A DNA stretch of 64,000 nucleotides from Adiantum capillus-veneris (taxonomy: Eukaryota > Streptophyta > Polypodiopsida > Polypodiales > Pteridaceae): NCBI GenBank assembly GCA_014529385.2, contig CM043966.1, positions 102,125,087 through 102,189,086 on the forward strand, written 5' to 3'. The notes below the pieces were generated by a model. The model saw nothing but the letters and a program-made list of their open reading frames with translations, did no database searches and was not told where the DNA came from. This document shows positions 32,774 through 45,313 of this stretch, in pieces. How positions within the stretch are numbered: position 1 is the stretch's first letter; every line of letters starts with the position of its first letter. A program made the translations under genes and the position numbers.

Positions 32774-33819
32774 TGTCACGGGAACCGAATAATAGAGATA
32801 GACAGCAAAACAGAGGAAGAAATCTTTGTATTGATAGTGTTTGATACAACAGAGGAGATAAATATATGGGCGCACTCCGTTGTACGCAGCTCGAACCTCC
32901 CGACCACCCCCGAGCTTCAATTCGATTGCATGCAGCGTCTCACTCGCACTCGCACTCGCACTCGCACTCGCACTCGCAGAAGAGATATCGGTGAATCCCC
33001 CCAAAACGCACCACCTGTCCTTCTATTCTCTTTTTTTTCCTCCAAAAGCCTGCGACCTCTTAAAATAGCCGCTTTTCTATTTTTGGCGTTCGATCGACTC
33101 GACTTGCGCGCCAATATACCTGCGAGAACAAGGTAAAAACGTGATCGCGAAGCGATCCGTAGAGGTTAAACCATACAAAGCAAAAGGAGAAGACGACGAG
33201 AATAGCACATGTTAAGCTCCACACAACATGCAATGTTCAACAAAAACCTTGTGCTAGGCACCTATACGCATAGCTATTCTACTAACCCCGACGACGTGCA
33301 TACTACATGCTACAACGTCCACAATTTTTGAGCTGTCTTCAACTGAACATAACTCCCAAACGGAGCCAAAACAGCCCAAGTCCGTCTCACACAATCTTGT
33401 TGCCCTCGCTGCGCTCTTCAACGGCTATGTGATGGAAAATTTCCATAGCCTGCTCTGATTTGCTGAAAATCAACCTGCAAAACAGCATTTTCTACAAAAA
33501 CGATGCAAAAACAGCAAATTCAACTTTTTTCTTAATCTTTGGCCCTCAACGAGCATCAAAACATCAAAATCTCTAAAGACTCAAAGAACCAAAGTTGTTC
33601 CTTATAACGCAGGCTTCAATCGCTTCATACAACACTTTTTCAAAATCCCACGTTAACGCCTTCAAAAATGCCCCAGAAAGTGCCTTTCGGATCAAAAAAT
33701 TTTATCGAACGAAAACAATCCACACATCCTTCTACACAGTGGACTAACTTTAAAACGACAAAAACTTCTTAGAAAACAAAATTTATTACTAAAACACCTC
33801 AAAATCAAGTCTTGTTACA
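32774..33819. mobile_element. Insertion with TG...CA ends (possible solo LTR)
   Basis: Begins TGTCACGGGAACC and ends TCTTGTTACA, with ctcctct and cttctcct flanks resembling a short target duplication in a CT-rich site. It splits the family-B LTR. It contains a (CTCGCA)n hexamer array (about 32938-32979) and a 150-bp piece copied in unit 2 of the 7-9.7 kb duplication. No coding potential. Confidence 0.5.
32938..32979 (+). repeat. (CTCGCA)n hexanucleotide repeat
   Basis: About seven perfect units of cactcg. Arg-Thr and Ala-Leu open frames on the two strands are artefacts. Confidence 0.9.
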
Positions 33820-34131
33820 CTTCTCCTCTCTTCTCTCTCGCCGTGCCTGCATAGCACTCCGCTTTAGCGGGTGCGCCTGCACGTGCCTTCTCACTCTATC
33901 TCACTCTCTATATCTCTTTGTTGGTGTGTAGCTTTGATTGCGTGCCTTCTCACTCCGATTGTGTGCCGGCATAGCACTCCGCTTTAGGGAGTGCATCTCC
34001 AGGTGCCTTCTCCCTCTTTGTATCTCTTGTTGGTGTGTAGCTTTGATTGCATGCTTGTGGAGGTTCCAGGTATGCATATTTGTCGGTTTTACGGTTTGCA
34101 GGCACTACACCATTCACCCATTTTGTAGTAG

Positions 34132-34143
34132 TGGTATCGGAAG
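34132..34143 (+). other. Primer-binding site (tRNA-iMet) of family-B copy 2
   Basis: tggtatcggaag, ten of twelve bases of the iMet complement, one base after the LTR end tgtagta. Confidence 0.6.
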
Positions 34144-34449
34144 GATCGATACCTCCTGGCTTTGTCAATCTAATAGCAACTCCCTTTGGTCCAAAGTAAG
34201 GTTGTAAAGGCATAGATACAAAGAATTTCAAAATCAATCTACCAAAACTAAGGGTGTTTTATCATTATGTTGGAGACAACTTTCGTTTTCTTTTACTTTT
34301 GATTTCCATCTTCACGTAGAGGCAAGGTGTTTATTTGAGTAATCCATGGCTAGATATGACCAAGTGAACTATGTAGCATCGAGATTAATCATGTATGGTG
34401 GGTGAAAGATAATTGTATCCGAGTTGATGCATCAATTAGCAATAAATTG

Positions 34450-34745
34450 CATTTATGGTTGTATAAAAGACATGTATAATAGAGAAGAAGTGATAGAGTC
34501 GATGTAGGATAACTATGACTATATGTAGGCAATAATCGTGGAAAAGTAAAAAAAGAAAATACACTAGAATATGATGGAGAATAGAGAAGAAGTGATAGAG
34601 TAGATGTAGGGTAACTATATTGAGTATATGTAGGCAGTAATTGAAAAGATGTATAATAGAGAAGAGGTGATCGAGCTGATGTAGGATAACTATGAGTATA
34701 TGCAGGCAATAATTGAGGAAAACCAAAAAAGAAAGAAAAACTAGA
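34450..34745. repeat. Three tandem units of about 90-105 bp
   Basis: gataatagagaagaagtgat-like starts recur near 34470, 34578 and 34650, each followed by gtagga/gtagggtaactat and tatgtaggcaataat. They produce short Tyr/Leu-rich frames on the minus strand with no family match. Confidence 0.7.
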
Positions 34746-34769
34746 ATACGATGTGTTTTTTTTCAACTT

Positions 34770-37700
34770 GAGACAAATAATCTCGATAGTCGTTGATTGT
34801 CTGAATGAGTTCTTCGTGGGACATTTATCTCAACAAATTTTGAGTGACCTTCAAGGTTCTTCCCTTCTCAAGTGTTGGAGGGAGAATCGAGGATTGGCCA
34901 AAGCCGTTGTGGAAAGCACTAAAAAGAGCCTCAAATTGTTGTGGGAACTACCCCGAAATAGCCTCTTTTTCTAATTTCATATGCAAGAGTAGACCTAAGC
35001 CACGATTCCCAACCAATGAGCGGTCGTAGTGACGGTCTTAGTAGCATAACGTCATGAACTGTCTAGAGTGTCGTCAGGGGAGTCGTTGTTGCAGCAACAC
35101 ACTGCTGTAGAGAGCAGGGACATGAATCCCAACAGCACAACCAACAAAAAGAAGCACCGACTTGCATGCAGTGGCAAGAGAGTAGTAACTAAAACAACCA
35201 CCGCCCAACACCCTCTCTAACCAACAGTCACCCCACACCCTATCTCTCCCTTGCATGCAATTGACCATGGTCAGTAGACCAATACCCCTTTTTCCTCTCT
35301 CCTTTCATTTGCTAAACAGTCCACATTCACACAAACAAACAGGCCACCAACCTCAGCTAGAGAGATAGTCGCTCTCTTTTTCCCGTCTCATTTGTTGTTG
35401 GCGCCAGCAACCCATCCATTCTCTCGTTAATTCTCCGTCACACCCTCTACTGCCAAACTACACAATAACCCCTCCTATTGATTGAGGGCCTTCAACATCC
35501 CTCACCTATCAATTTGAGACAGCTGCTGCTGCAGGATGCAAGATGGGCCGTGTGTGCGACGGTAGCAACTACTCTGACTATCCACAACCACAAAATATTT
35601 GGTGTACACCTAGACTGTGCCGCTCTCGGCTCCCAGATATCAACCACCTTCTAGTTTTGCATGGCGGTGCTAGGGACTTGTGGCACTTAGCGTTGTTTTT
35701 TTTTACTTTGCATAGCATGCTAACGCGGCTCATAACGAGCACCAAAAAGACCTACTGCGACCACCCAGCCACCATGCACACTTTCAAAGGCATGGCCCTT
35801 CGCGTTTTGTGATTTTCGTAGCCTTCATTTCTTGACCCATGCATCGGATATTTTCTCCCTCTCTCTCGATTCTCTATCACCAACCACAATAGCCTTTCTC
35901 TTTCTCCCTCAGAGACGCTATCCAAAACTCTCTCTTTCTCGTCCAGTAGCTCACATGCAACCCTCAATTCTGAGACTCTTTCATCCCTCGCTTGCCTTCA
36001 GGAAAACAGTCAGAGCGAGAGAGCATTCGGCTAAGTGCTTCCATAAAGATAATATTGAAGCCTTTGGTGAATGCTTAACATGAGACAGAACCAACCGGCT
36101 GATCGGTGGGTCTGTGGAGGTCTCTATTTGTTTCAGAGGCTCGACTGTGGTTGAAGATTCTTCAACATCTAAATTGAAGGTTGCCTTGTGCACTATTATT
36201 TGTGATAAAGAACAAAGATGTCTGATTCTGTAGCATGTCCAGTTATGGACGCATATTAAGGGTCCCTTCAAAACCCTGAATCTTAACAAAATAGCCATGA
36301 ACACAAATAAGAACATAAAACCACCAAGCATATTTTCATCTCTGATAGGATGAACCAAGAAAAATGCTTCTATTGCCATTTGCTGCTGCTTCCCTTGCAT
36401 GTTTGCCCATTGATATGCTCTTTCTAAGAGATGCCAAAGCAACTGCAATGAGCACAACTTGAGCAACAAATTGTCTCGAGTCTACATCCTCTGCCTTTTG
36501 GACAAATTACTGGTGTATTTTCTACTAGAAACAACTCTGATCGACGGTATGGCCATTCAGCATTCCTAGATACCATATGAAGCAGTTTGATCAGGGAAAG
36601 TTCAAGTGTGTTTTTTTTTTCATTGGTCATGTATATAGAGGAAGTCAATCAGTTTCTTTCATGTTAAACTGCCAAAGGTTTTCTGTTTTTTATTATTTAT
36701 TCTCCATCTGTTTCCCACACCACCACTTTTTTTAAATGCGGACCTATTTCGAACCTGTAATCCTCACATGCTAGTGTCACATACGCTCAGTTTGACATGA
36801 CTAATTTTTGAGGTGTGGGTGCACTTGCCCAAGGGTTTGGTCAACCAAACCAATAGCCACCCTTACTATTGACATACTCATCTTGGCAAGGTTGAATGTA
36901 CCGAAGCCTTTGAAGCTTTGTCATTTTGCAAAATTAGGCTTAGTGTGTAGTTCTTTCATTGCCACTTGCAATTGGAAGGCACGTGCCAATGGAAGTCACA
37001 ACTAGAACAAACTTTTATATGCCTAGAGATTAACTAGAACACGTTAGAATACTCGAATTGAGAGATAAACAAACAATGAAGATTCGATGCAATGAGATGG
37101 AATACCCTACTCAAATCCAGTGGTCCCTAATGTAGGCATCCCTTGCGGTACCACTTTCTAGATTTTGATAGTTGTATTACAACCCGAAGCGTGATCCCCA
37201 TGGCAAACTTAGCTCTCACACTCACTCTCCTGCATCTTCCTATTGATGGCCACTCTCCCATTCCAGAGAAGATCCTCACAAAAGGCATAATCGAGGATGC
37301 CTTTGTGAGCCATTTCTTCCTACTCGGCTTGGGAGGTTGAAGTTTCTATACGTACATAATACTTTCTTTTTGTGCTCAAACATAATTTTCTTTTTTGTAA
37401 TTATTTAGTCTGGATATCCATATTACAAAATGAATAATAGCATCGTGTGATTGAATTTTTATACATTTGCTTTTGAACTCAATAGTCAAGTGCAAAGCTT
37501 CTGTTGTATTTTGTTTCGTTTTTTTAAATATATATCTATCTCGTACTGTTGAGAAAACTTAATCAAAATATGGGATGGTTAATTTGTGTAATGGCTAACT
37601 TTAATAACTCTCATTATCATGTGCTTTTTGTATTAACAAGATTTACATTTTCATTCTCTTGATTTGAAACTCATTCCTACCTTCAAAAGATATGTTTGCA

Positions 37701-38100
37701 GGTGTCCACAATCCTTTGCCTTTCTAATTTCCATATAGACACTCTCCCATGTATAAGAGTTTTGAGTCTTTTTAATATATATAGTTGTACCACTCTAGCT
37801 GTTAAGTCACGGTTTAATCATCATACCTTAACCAAGATGGCACCTTCTTTTATTTCATGGACATTTATTAACACAAAATTAACACAATTTGAATTTGTTG
37901 ACTATACTTTGGTTAAGTTTCAAAAATATAGCTTTCTCTTACTTGTGCCTCTCTCCACACACACACATCGGTGTATATATTTTCAAATGCAGTATACCAT
38001 CAAGATACGTACATCAAATACCTCCTTGCTTTCTTATCTTTCGAGCTATAAACCTAGTCATTTCTAATATGGTGGGTTCAAATACGCACTAAATGGAGTT
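34770..38100. other. Interior of family-B copy 2: no gene recognised
   Basis: Low-coding sequence. The longest frame (minus strand, 35981-36469, 162 codons with one hydrophobic stretch near GGFMFLFVFMAILL) has no recognisable domain and lies antisense to the element. 37.0-38.1 kb is AT-rich. Confidence 0.45.
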
Positions 38101-38850
38101 TTTACTGAGAACATCTGACATTAATCTATGTAGATACTCCCACGAGCTATGATACTTTGCATTCGTGAACAAGCAAATGTAAGTGATTTTCTATACTCCA
38201 AAGTGGTGTCACACAGATAGTAAAGATTTGTCTCTTTTATGTCTTGTATAGTCCATTGATCACCTACACATAGATTCGCCAATTTAGGCAGTGTGTAAAT
38301 GCTCATCCTCGTGTCGATTCATTGATTTAGGCAACATCAGTTATCCGTGTAGATCCATTGATTTAGGCATCACACCAAAAAATTGTAGATTTAAAAGCAG
38401 CACCAATCACAAAATCATGCTGAAGTAGCTGGCTACCACTGTCCCTAACATGCTTTTGTTACCCGGGTATACAAAATTAAGGATAATTGGATTTGGATGT
38501 GAAATAGGTAGATGTTAGCAGATCTTTTGCATGCATTGGAACTAGATTTGGAATTGGAATGGATATATGATGATTTTTTGTTTCAACAATATTTGTGGAG
38601 TTGTACTTGAGATTGATGAGAAATAATGATTTCGACCAATGATATCCCGATTCATCAGGATATGACATATACTACTTATTCTAATGGTATGGGACACTAG
38701 AATAGGTAGTATGTGGATGACGCCAGGAATAAAAGTGTTGTTTAATTTCATAAATTTTTATTTTTCTATACTAATCATTATTTTTGTCAAGTATGGTCTG
38801 CAGATTCTTATCTTTGCAACTGACGACAGTTGCTTTCTAACAGAGAGGTA

Positions 38851-39317
38851 TGTAATGGAATTGATATTTTATGTGGCTGACAAATGGAAAAATCATCAAC
38901 AATTATTGGACTATGCAAAAGGATATACAGTTTATGTACATTTTATGATTTAAATGCTCTTTATGAGCTTTGGCCATTTATGACCAGCCACTCACTTTGA
39001 CCATTCAAGAAATCTATAAAGTAAATACATGCAAGAGGGAAATGGTCACTCTTGCACGGGGGGAGATTGCACCCAGCACCTGTGTCTATTCTTCTCCTCT
39101 TCTCTCTTCTCTCTCGCCGTGCCAGTGTAGCACTCTGCTTTAGGGGGTGCATCTGCGTGTGCCTTCTCGCTCTATCTTACTCTTTGTATCTCTATGTTCG
39201 TGTGTAGATTTGATTGCATGCTTGTGGAGGTGACAGGTATGCATATTTGTCAGTTTTATGGTTTGGAGTGCACTATTTTGGATATTTTGCAGGGACATCG
39301 CACACCCGTTTTTAGCA
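38851..39317 (+). repeat. 3' LTR of family-B copy 2
   Basis: Begins tgtaatggaattgat after the purine tract and ends tttagca. Matches, in reverse complement, 40079-40262 plus 45319-45615, and 50144-50629. Confidence 0.65.
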
Positions 39318-39697
39318 CCACTAGACTTATATGTCAGAATTTGATTCAACTAGATACCATAACCATATGGATACAACCGGTACAAGAACTGGTGGAATAT
39401 GGCTTTCTTTAGAGAGCATCTCCCTTAACTAACAGAGGATGGATATGTGATCAGACCAGCCTATATGGACACTTATTTATCCTATGGGATACTATGTGCT
39501 ATTGGTTAGATGCGCACATCATCACATCAGCTAGAGATTGAGAGTGGCAATGTTAGGAGAGTACCAGTAGAAGCCAGGATATGCCAGTCATGTCGAGCCA
39601 CAGACAAAGTTACATCACATTTGTCATTGCCTGGTATACTATGAGATAGGAGGGCACTTTCACTATCTATGTAGAGAGGACTTTGGACCGTTGGCTA

Positions 39698-39701
<4 letters not shown>

Positions 39702-39791
<90 letters not shown>

Positions 39792-39861
39792 ACGAGTACA
39801 TCTAGCATGGCCGACCAACCGAAAAGCATCTAACAGGGGCGACAGCCTACATGTGCAACTG

Positions 39862-39951
<90 letters not shown>

Positions 39952-40022
39952 CGAGTACATCTAGCATGGCCGACCAGCCGAAAAGCATCTAACAGGGGCG
40001 ATAGTCTACATGTGAAACTCTT
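39702..40022 (+). repeat. Duplicated 160-bp unit with long (CT)n tracts
   Basis: (CT)n of about 85 bases plus a unique segment (gcacgagtacatctagcatg to ctacatgtgcaact) occurs twice in direct tandem: 39702-39866 and 39867-40022, with a few substitutions. Confidence 0.85.
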
Positions 40023-40262
40023 TTTTTGATCGCCAACTGGTTGGCTGCTAGTGTAGCCCACACGCCACCTCTTCCAGCTGCTACAGCCGGAGGCGTGGAG
40101 TTCCCTGCAAAATACCCGAAATAACATACTACAAACCATAACACAGACTAACTGACATACCTGGCAACCACATAGACTAATAATCGCGAAATACACGAAC
40201 AGAAGGAGAGAGAGTGCGAGAGAGAGCAATAAGGCGCGTGCAGACGCACCTCCTAGAAGGGA

Positions 40263-41063
40263 TGTTAAGTATGGAGCCTGATTTACCCTTGTAATTTTCT
40301 ATGGTAAAAGTGCACATTTGTAAGGCCCCCATTATGAGGAGAAGCCATCGTGCGTGAAGGAAAATCACTCACCAGAAACCAAAATTTTCACAGACAAGAA
40401 TCAGGGGCAACTTTAAAGGCCTCTGGGGTGGAGGCCCCCGAGACTTTTTTTTCTCCGGAATATTCTTTTTCGGCGAAAAGTGGTAGGAAAACAACCGGTC
40501 GGTTGGCCGGTGGCCAGGAGTCAATGGTCGGTGGCCGGTGGTCGGAAGTCAATGGCCGATGGCCGGTGGCCGAATTCAATGGCCGGTGGCCGGTGGCCGA
40601 ATTCAATGGCCGGTGGCCGAATTCAAAAGCGGACTTGTCTTCTCAAGGGCGGCCACACATGGGCGGATTGGAGGGTTCGATTTGGACTTATTCGCACAAG
40701 GGCGGCTACACATGGCTGTCTCTCATAAGAGAGGGCAGCCCTTTTGGCCTATAAAAGGAGGCCATTTCTACACACATTTCATAGTGTGAAGTTGATGCAA
40801 CAAGGTGAGTGTGAGGTGGTGAGAGTGAAGCAAGGCGGGAGCTCCATTAAGGGTATAATCCCTTTGTAAACTACTTATTGTTTTGAAGTACTAAAGCCAT
40901 TGAGTGGCTGCTTTCCCGTGGACGTAGCCTACATTGGGTGAACCATGTATATCGTGTGTACTCTCTCTCTCTCTCTACTCTATAATCTCGTGTATATAAA
41001 TCTGTCTCTCTCCATTAAGTAATCTACTCAATTATCTATTTAGCTATGTCTTATTTCCTAACA
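40263..41063 (+). repeat. 5' LTR of the nested copia
   Basis: 801 bp. Contains a GGCCGGTGG minisatellite (about 40495-40625) and a probable promoter tataaaagg at 40751. (CT)n lies near the end. Confidence 0.9.
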
Positions 41064-41133
41064 ACTGGTATCAAAGCAAGGTTTGCTCATAGCTAAATTA
41101 TCTCAAGGAGAGGATTCCTTGAATTGAGTGTTT

Positions 41134-41950
41134 ATGGCGGAGGAATGGAAGCTCAAGATTGAGAAGTTCAACGGCAAAAACTACCAACATTGGAAGATGC
41201 AGATTGAAGACTATCTCTACCAGAAGGACCTCTATTTGCCACTAGGCGGTCTTGCGAAGAAGCCCGCAACAATGGCAGATGAAGCATGGATTGTCCTTGA
41301 TCGAAAGGCACTAGGAACAATCCGGTTAAGCTTGGCGTCAACGGTGGCCTTCAATATTTCGGAGATGAAGACCACGGAGGACTTGATGAAGTCACTCGAC
41401 GACTTCTACGAGAAACCATCGGCATCCAATAAGGTATTTCTTATGAAGCGCTTGTTCAATCTAAAGATGGCAGAGAATGGTTCAGTTGCAGAACACCTAA
41501 ATGACTATAACACAAACATAAGTCAACTTCGATAAGTGAAAATCAATTTCGATGATGAAGTGCGAGCTCTCCTTATACTATCATCTCTACCGGATAGTTG
41601 GGATAGCCTTGTGATGGCTGTAAGTAATTCTATCTCTGGCACAAATACTCTTAAGTTTGATGATGTTGTGGGTGTTCTCCTAAGCGAGGAAATGCGAAGG
41701 AGAAGCACAAGAGAATCATCAAGTGCTGCACTATCAGTGGAAACAAGAGGAAGGCTTAAGGAGAGGTTCAAAAACCATAAGGGTCGTGATCGCTCAAGGC
41801 GGAGCAAGTCACGCACAAAGTCAGTTCTTGAATGTGGAACTGCGGCAAGAAGGGCCACGTCAAGAAGGATTGCTGGTCCAAGAAGAAGAAGGAGACAGAG
41901 TCTCAAGACAACAAGCCAACCTCGGAGGCCAATGTGGCAGGTAAAGTAGA
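41134..41950 (+). pseudogene. Copia gag (Tnt1-like), broken
   Basis: Starts MAEEWKLKIEKFNGKNYQHW, the usual copia gag opening. A TAA at 41533-41535 replaces the TCA (Ser) of the sister copy. The frame resumes at 41536 (VKINFDDEVRALLILSSLP) and then shifts into the zinc-knuckle frame, whose CGKKGHVKKDC motif lies at 41838-41880. About 270 codons in an intact copy. Confidence 0.85.
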
Positions 41951-42865
41951 GCAAGATGCTCTAATTCTCTCATTAGACAATGTGTCTAATTCCTGGATAG
42001 TAGATTCCGGGGCTTCATTCCATGCGACACCACACAAGCAACATTTCCAAGACTACACCAAAGGTAATTTTGGGTATGTATACTTGGGAGATGATGAAGC
42101 TTGTGAGATTGTCGGCAAAGGTACAGTTTCTATCAAAACTGCTAACGGAAATGAATGGAAGCTTAAAGATGTTAGGCATGTTCCTTCTCTTCGCAAAAAT
42201 TTGATCTCTACGGGACAATTGGACGATGAAGGTCACAACATTGCATTCGGAAACAAACGGTGGAAGATCTCAAAGGGATCTTTGGTGGTTGCCAAGGGAG
42301 AAAAAGTCAGTACACTTTACTTGTGTACTGTTAGCATGCAACCTTCAGCTTGTGCAACAACTACAGAAGTTGACAGTGCGGTGTGGCACTACCGACTTGG
42401 GCATATGAGTGCCAAAGGAATGCAAATCCTTCAAACAAAGAAGCTTCTACCAGGTTTGAAAGAAGTGGACTTAGAGTTCTGTGAAGATTGTGTTTATGGT
42501 AAACAAAAGAGGGTAAAATTTTAAAAATCAGAAAATGAAAGAAAAAATAAAAAACTTGAGTTGGTTCATTCTGATGTTTAGGGTCCTGCAAGTACACCAT
42601 CACTTGGTGGCTCATTGTACTATGTAACATTCATAGACGATGCGAATAGAAAAACATGGGTTTATGTCATGAAGAATAAATTCGATGTATTTTCCATATT
42701 TCAAAGGTGAAAAGCCTTTGTGGAGAATGAAACAGGTACCAAGGTTAAATGCCTCAGATCCGACAATGGAGGTGAATACTGCAGCCAAGCTTTTGTGCTA
42801 GCAATGGCATTCAGAGGCAAAGGACAACCCCAAGGACACCTCAACAAAATGGGATTTCGGAAAGG
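41832..42865 (+). pseudogene. Copia protease and integrase N-terminal half, broken
   Basis: The frame from 41832 has the zinc knuckle, then the protease active site WIVDSGASFHATP and the gag-pre-integrase region. Next is the integrase zinc finger HYRLGHMSAKG ... CEDCVYGKQ. Four defects follow when compared with the sister copy: CAA to TAA at 42522-42524, TGG to TAG at 42579-42581, TGG to TGA at 42708-42710, and a 10-base deletion near 42795. Confidence 0.87.
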
Positions 42866-44392
42866 ATGAACAGGACAATCATGGAACGAGCACGAAGCAT
42901 GCGGCTACATGCAGGCCTACCGCTTGAGCTTTGGACGGAAGCTGTAAGTACGTCTGTGTACTTAATCAATCGGTCACCCTCAACGGCATTGGATGGGGGA
43001 GTTCTAGAAGAGGCATGGACAGGTAAACCGGTGAATTATGCATTTTTCAAATTATTTGGGTGTGAGGCTTTCATGCACATAGATAGAAGCCTAAGATCAA
43101 AGCTAGATGCAAAGTCCAAAAAGTGTTTCTTCATTGGCTATGGAGAAGGAGACTTTGGGTATCGCCTATGGAATCCTGAAGATGGTAAAATCTTAAGGAG
43201 TAGGGATGTAATTTTTAACAAACAAAATATGTACAAAGATTACTTGGAAAGAAAACAAACAAAAGAAACAGGTGATGAGTACATGGAGCTTGAGGACGGT
43301 GAAGACTCAAGGACTGCAAACGGTGACAATGTGAAACAACGTCAACCAAATGAGGAGCCTCAACCTATTCCCCGAAGATCTACAAGAGCAAGTAGACCTC
43401 CAGAAAGGTTTGTTCCTTCCTTCAACCATCTCTTGATCTCAAATTCTGGAGAGCTGGAATCATACGAAGAAGCTATGCAACATGAATCCAAAGAAGAATG
43501 GACGAAGAGCATGCAGGTGGAGATGGACTCATTACATCGCAACCAAACATGGGAGTTGGTTGAGTTGACTAAAGGTAAGCGGGCACTTCAAAAAAAATGG
43601 GTGTACAAGCTGAAGGAAGAAGAAGGTGGGAAGAAAAGGTACAAGTCTAGGCTTGTGGTAAAAGGTTTTTCTCAAAAGAAAGGTATTGACTTCAATGAAA
43701 TATTTTCTCCTGTTGTAAAAATGAACTCAATTAAGCTTGTCTTAAGCCTTGTGGCTGCTCATGATCTAAATCTCGAGAAATTGGATGTAAATACGGCATT
43801 CCCTCATGGTGACTTAGAGGAGGAAATCTACATGCTTCAACCAAAGGGGTATGAAGTAAAAGGTAAGGAGAAAATAGTTTGCAGATTAAAGAAGAGCTTG
43901 TATGGTTTAAAGCAAGCATCAAGACAATGGTACTTGAAGTTTGATCGATGGATGTTGGATCATGGATTCACAAGATGCAACTCGGATCACTGCGTCTACA
44001 CAGAGAATTTGGGAGATGGGAAATTCATCATCCTAATGTTGTATGTTGATGACATGTTGATTACAAGTGCTAACATGCAGGACATCAAAGACCTAAAAGA
44101 GGAGCTGTCCAAATCTTTTTCAATGAAAGATTTAGGTGCTGCAAAGAGGATACTTGGTATGAAAATATCAAGGGACAGGACGAAGAAGACAATAAAGCTA
44201 TCTCAAGAAGATTACATCAAGAAGGTACTAGAAAGGTTTGCAATGCAAAATGCAAAACCAGTTTCTACACCTTTGGCTGGTCATTTTAAACTAACGAAGG
44301 ATATGTGTCCAAAGACACAAGAGGAGAAAGCCTATATGTCTAAAGTTCCATATGCTGCAGCGGTAGGTTCTCTAATGTATGTTATGGTCTAG
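42866..44392 (+). pseudogene. Copia integrase C-terminus and reverse transcriptase
   Basis: 508-codon frame: RTIMERARSMRLHAGLP and VNYAFFKLFGCEAFMH from integrase, a variable linker, then reverse transcriptase with KWVYKLKEEEGGKKRYKSRL, DVNTAFPHGDLEEEIYM, YGLKQASRQWY and the catalytic box MLYVDDMLIT, all intact. It ends at a TAG after GSLMYVMV. The same TAG is in the sister copy. Confidence 0.9.
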
Positions 44393-44712
44393 ACAAGGCC
44401 AGATATTGCACATGCAGTGGTAGTTGTGAGTAGGTTCATGGACAACCCAGGTAAAGAGCATTGGCAAGCTGTGAAGTGGATACTTAGGTATCTAAAAGGG
44501 ACAACAACAAATGCTTTGTATTTTGGAGAAACTGATATTTTTCTAGAAGGGTATGCTGATGCAGATATGGCAGGTGACAAAGATACTCGAAGGAGCACTA
44601 CTGGCTATGTGTTCTCGGTTGGAGGCACAGCAGTAAGCTAGGCTTCAAAGCTGCAGAAAGTGGTTTCACTTTCTACCACGGAAGCAGAGTATGTAGCAAT
44701 GATTCAAGGATA
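44393..44712 (+). pseudogene. Copia RNase H, truncated
   Basis: TRPDIAHAV continues after the TAG. GYADADMAGDKDTRRSTTGY is the RNase H start. TGG to TAG near 44640, then a deletion at about 44701 that removes the second half (present in the sister copy at 52088-52430). Confidence 0.85.
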
Positions 44713-44773
44713 AGAAGCCAGAATGGAAAGCAGTCACAGGTTTGGTTTGGAGATCAGTCTCCAAGTGGGAGAT

Positions 44774-45180
44774 TGTTAAGTATGGAGCCTGATTTACCCT
44801 TGTAATTTTCTATTGTAAAAGCGCACATTTGTAAGGCCCCCATTATGAGGAGAAGCCATCGTGCGTGAAGGAAAATCACTCACCAGAAACCAAAATTTTC
44901 ACGGACACGAATCAGGGGCACAAGGGCGGCTACACATGGCTGTCTCTCATAAGGGAGGGCAGCCCTTTTGGCCTATAAAAGGAGGCCATTTCTACACACA
45001 TTTCATAGTGTGAAGTTGATGCAACAAGGTGAGTGTGAGGTGGTGAGAGTGAAGCAAGGCAGGAGCTCCATTAAGGGTATAATCCCTTTGTAAACTACTT
45101 CTTGTTTTGAAGTACTAAAGCCATTGAGTGGCTGCTTTCCCATGGACGTAGCCCACATTGGGTGAACCACGTATATCGTG

Positions 45181-45227
<47 letters not shown>

Positions 45228-45313
45228 ATCTATAATCTCGTGTATATAAATCTGTCTCTCTCCATTAAGTAATCTACTCAATTATCTATTTAGCTACGTC
45301 TTATTTCCTAACA
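44774..45313 (+). repeat. 3' LTR of the nested copia, internally deleted
   Basis: Same ends as the 5' LTR, but about 270 bp including the minisatellite are missing (junction aggggca/caagggcgg at 44919). Its (CT)n tract is longer. Confidence 0.88.

Larger units (their letters stand above)
32668..34130 (+). repeat. 5' LTR of family-B copy 2, truncated and interrupted
   Basis: The left piece (32668-32773) with tgactattcaag and cacgtgcaagagg-like and ggagattgcacc segments, and the right piece (33820-34130) with ctcgccgtgcc and tgcttgtggaggt segments, together match 38985-39317. Between them lies a 1.05-kb insertion. Part of the right piece (about 33838-34060) is internally duplicated. Confidence 0.6.
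32668..39317 (+). mobile_element. Family-B non-coding LTR element, copy 2
   Basis: The 5' LTR (truncated at about 32668, ending 34130) is followed after one base by a primer site TGGTATCggAag (34132-34143). The interior (34144-38850) lacks gag-pol. The tract aacagagaggta precedes a 3' LTR at 38851-39317. LTR sequence, interior length (about 4.7 kb) and the segment before the 3' LTR match copy 1. The left edge is lost, so no target duplication can be shown. Confidence 0.65.
40263..45313 (+). mobile_element. Tnt1/Tork-like Ty1/copia element nested in a family-B LTR
   Basis: The 5' LTR 40263-41063 (801 bp) and 3' LTR 44774-45313 (540 bp) begin TGTTAAGTATGG and end CCTAACA. The target duplication aggga is at 40258-40262 and 45314-45318. 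The primer site tggtatcaaagc starts at 41066, and a purine tract precedes the 3' LTR. Coding order gag, protease, integrase, reverse transcriptase, RNase H. The 3' LTR lacks the GGCCGGTGG-rich segment, and the RNase H end is deleted near 44701. Motifs follow tobacco Tnt1 closely. A second, inverted copy is at 51464-56847. Confidence 0.93.

Noticed and set aside
35981-36469. 162-codon minus-strand frame with a hydrophobic segment
   Set aside because: No domain, no supporting splice sites, antisense within a non-coding LTR element.
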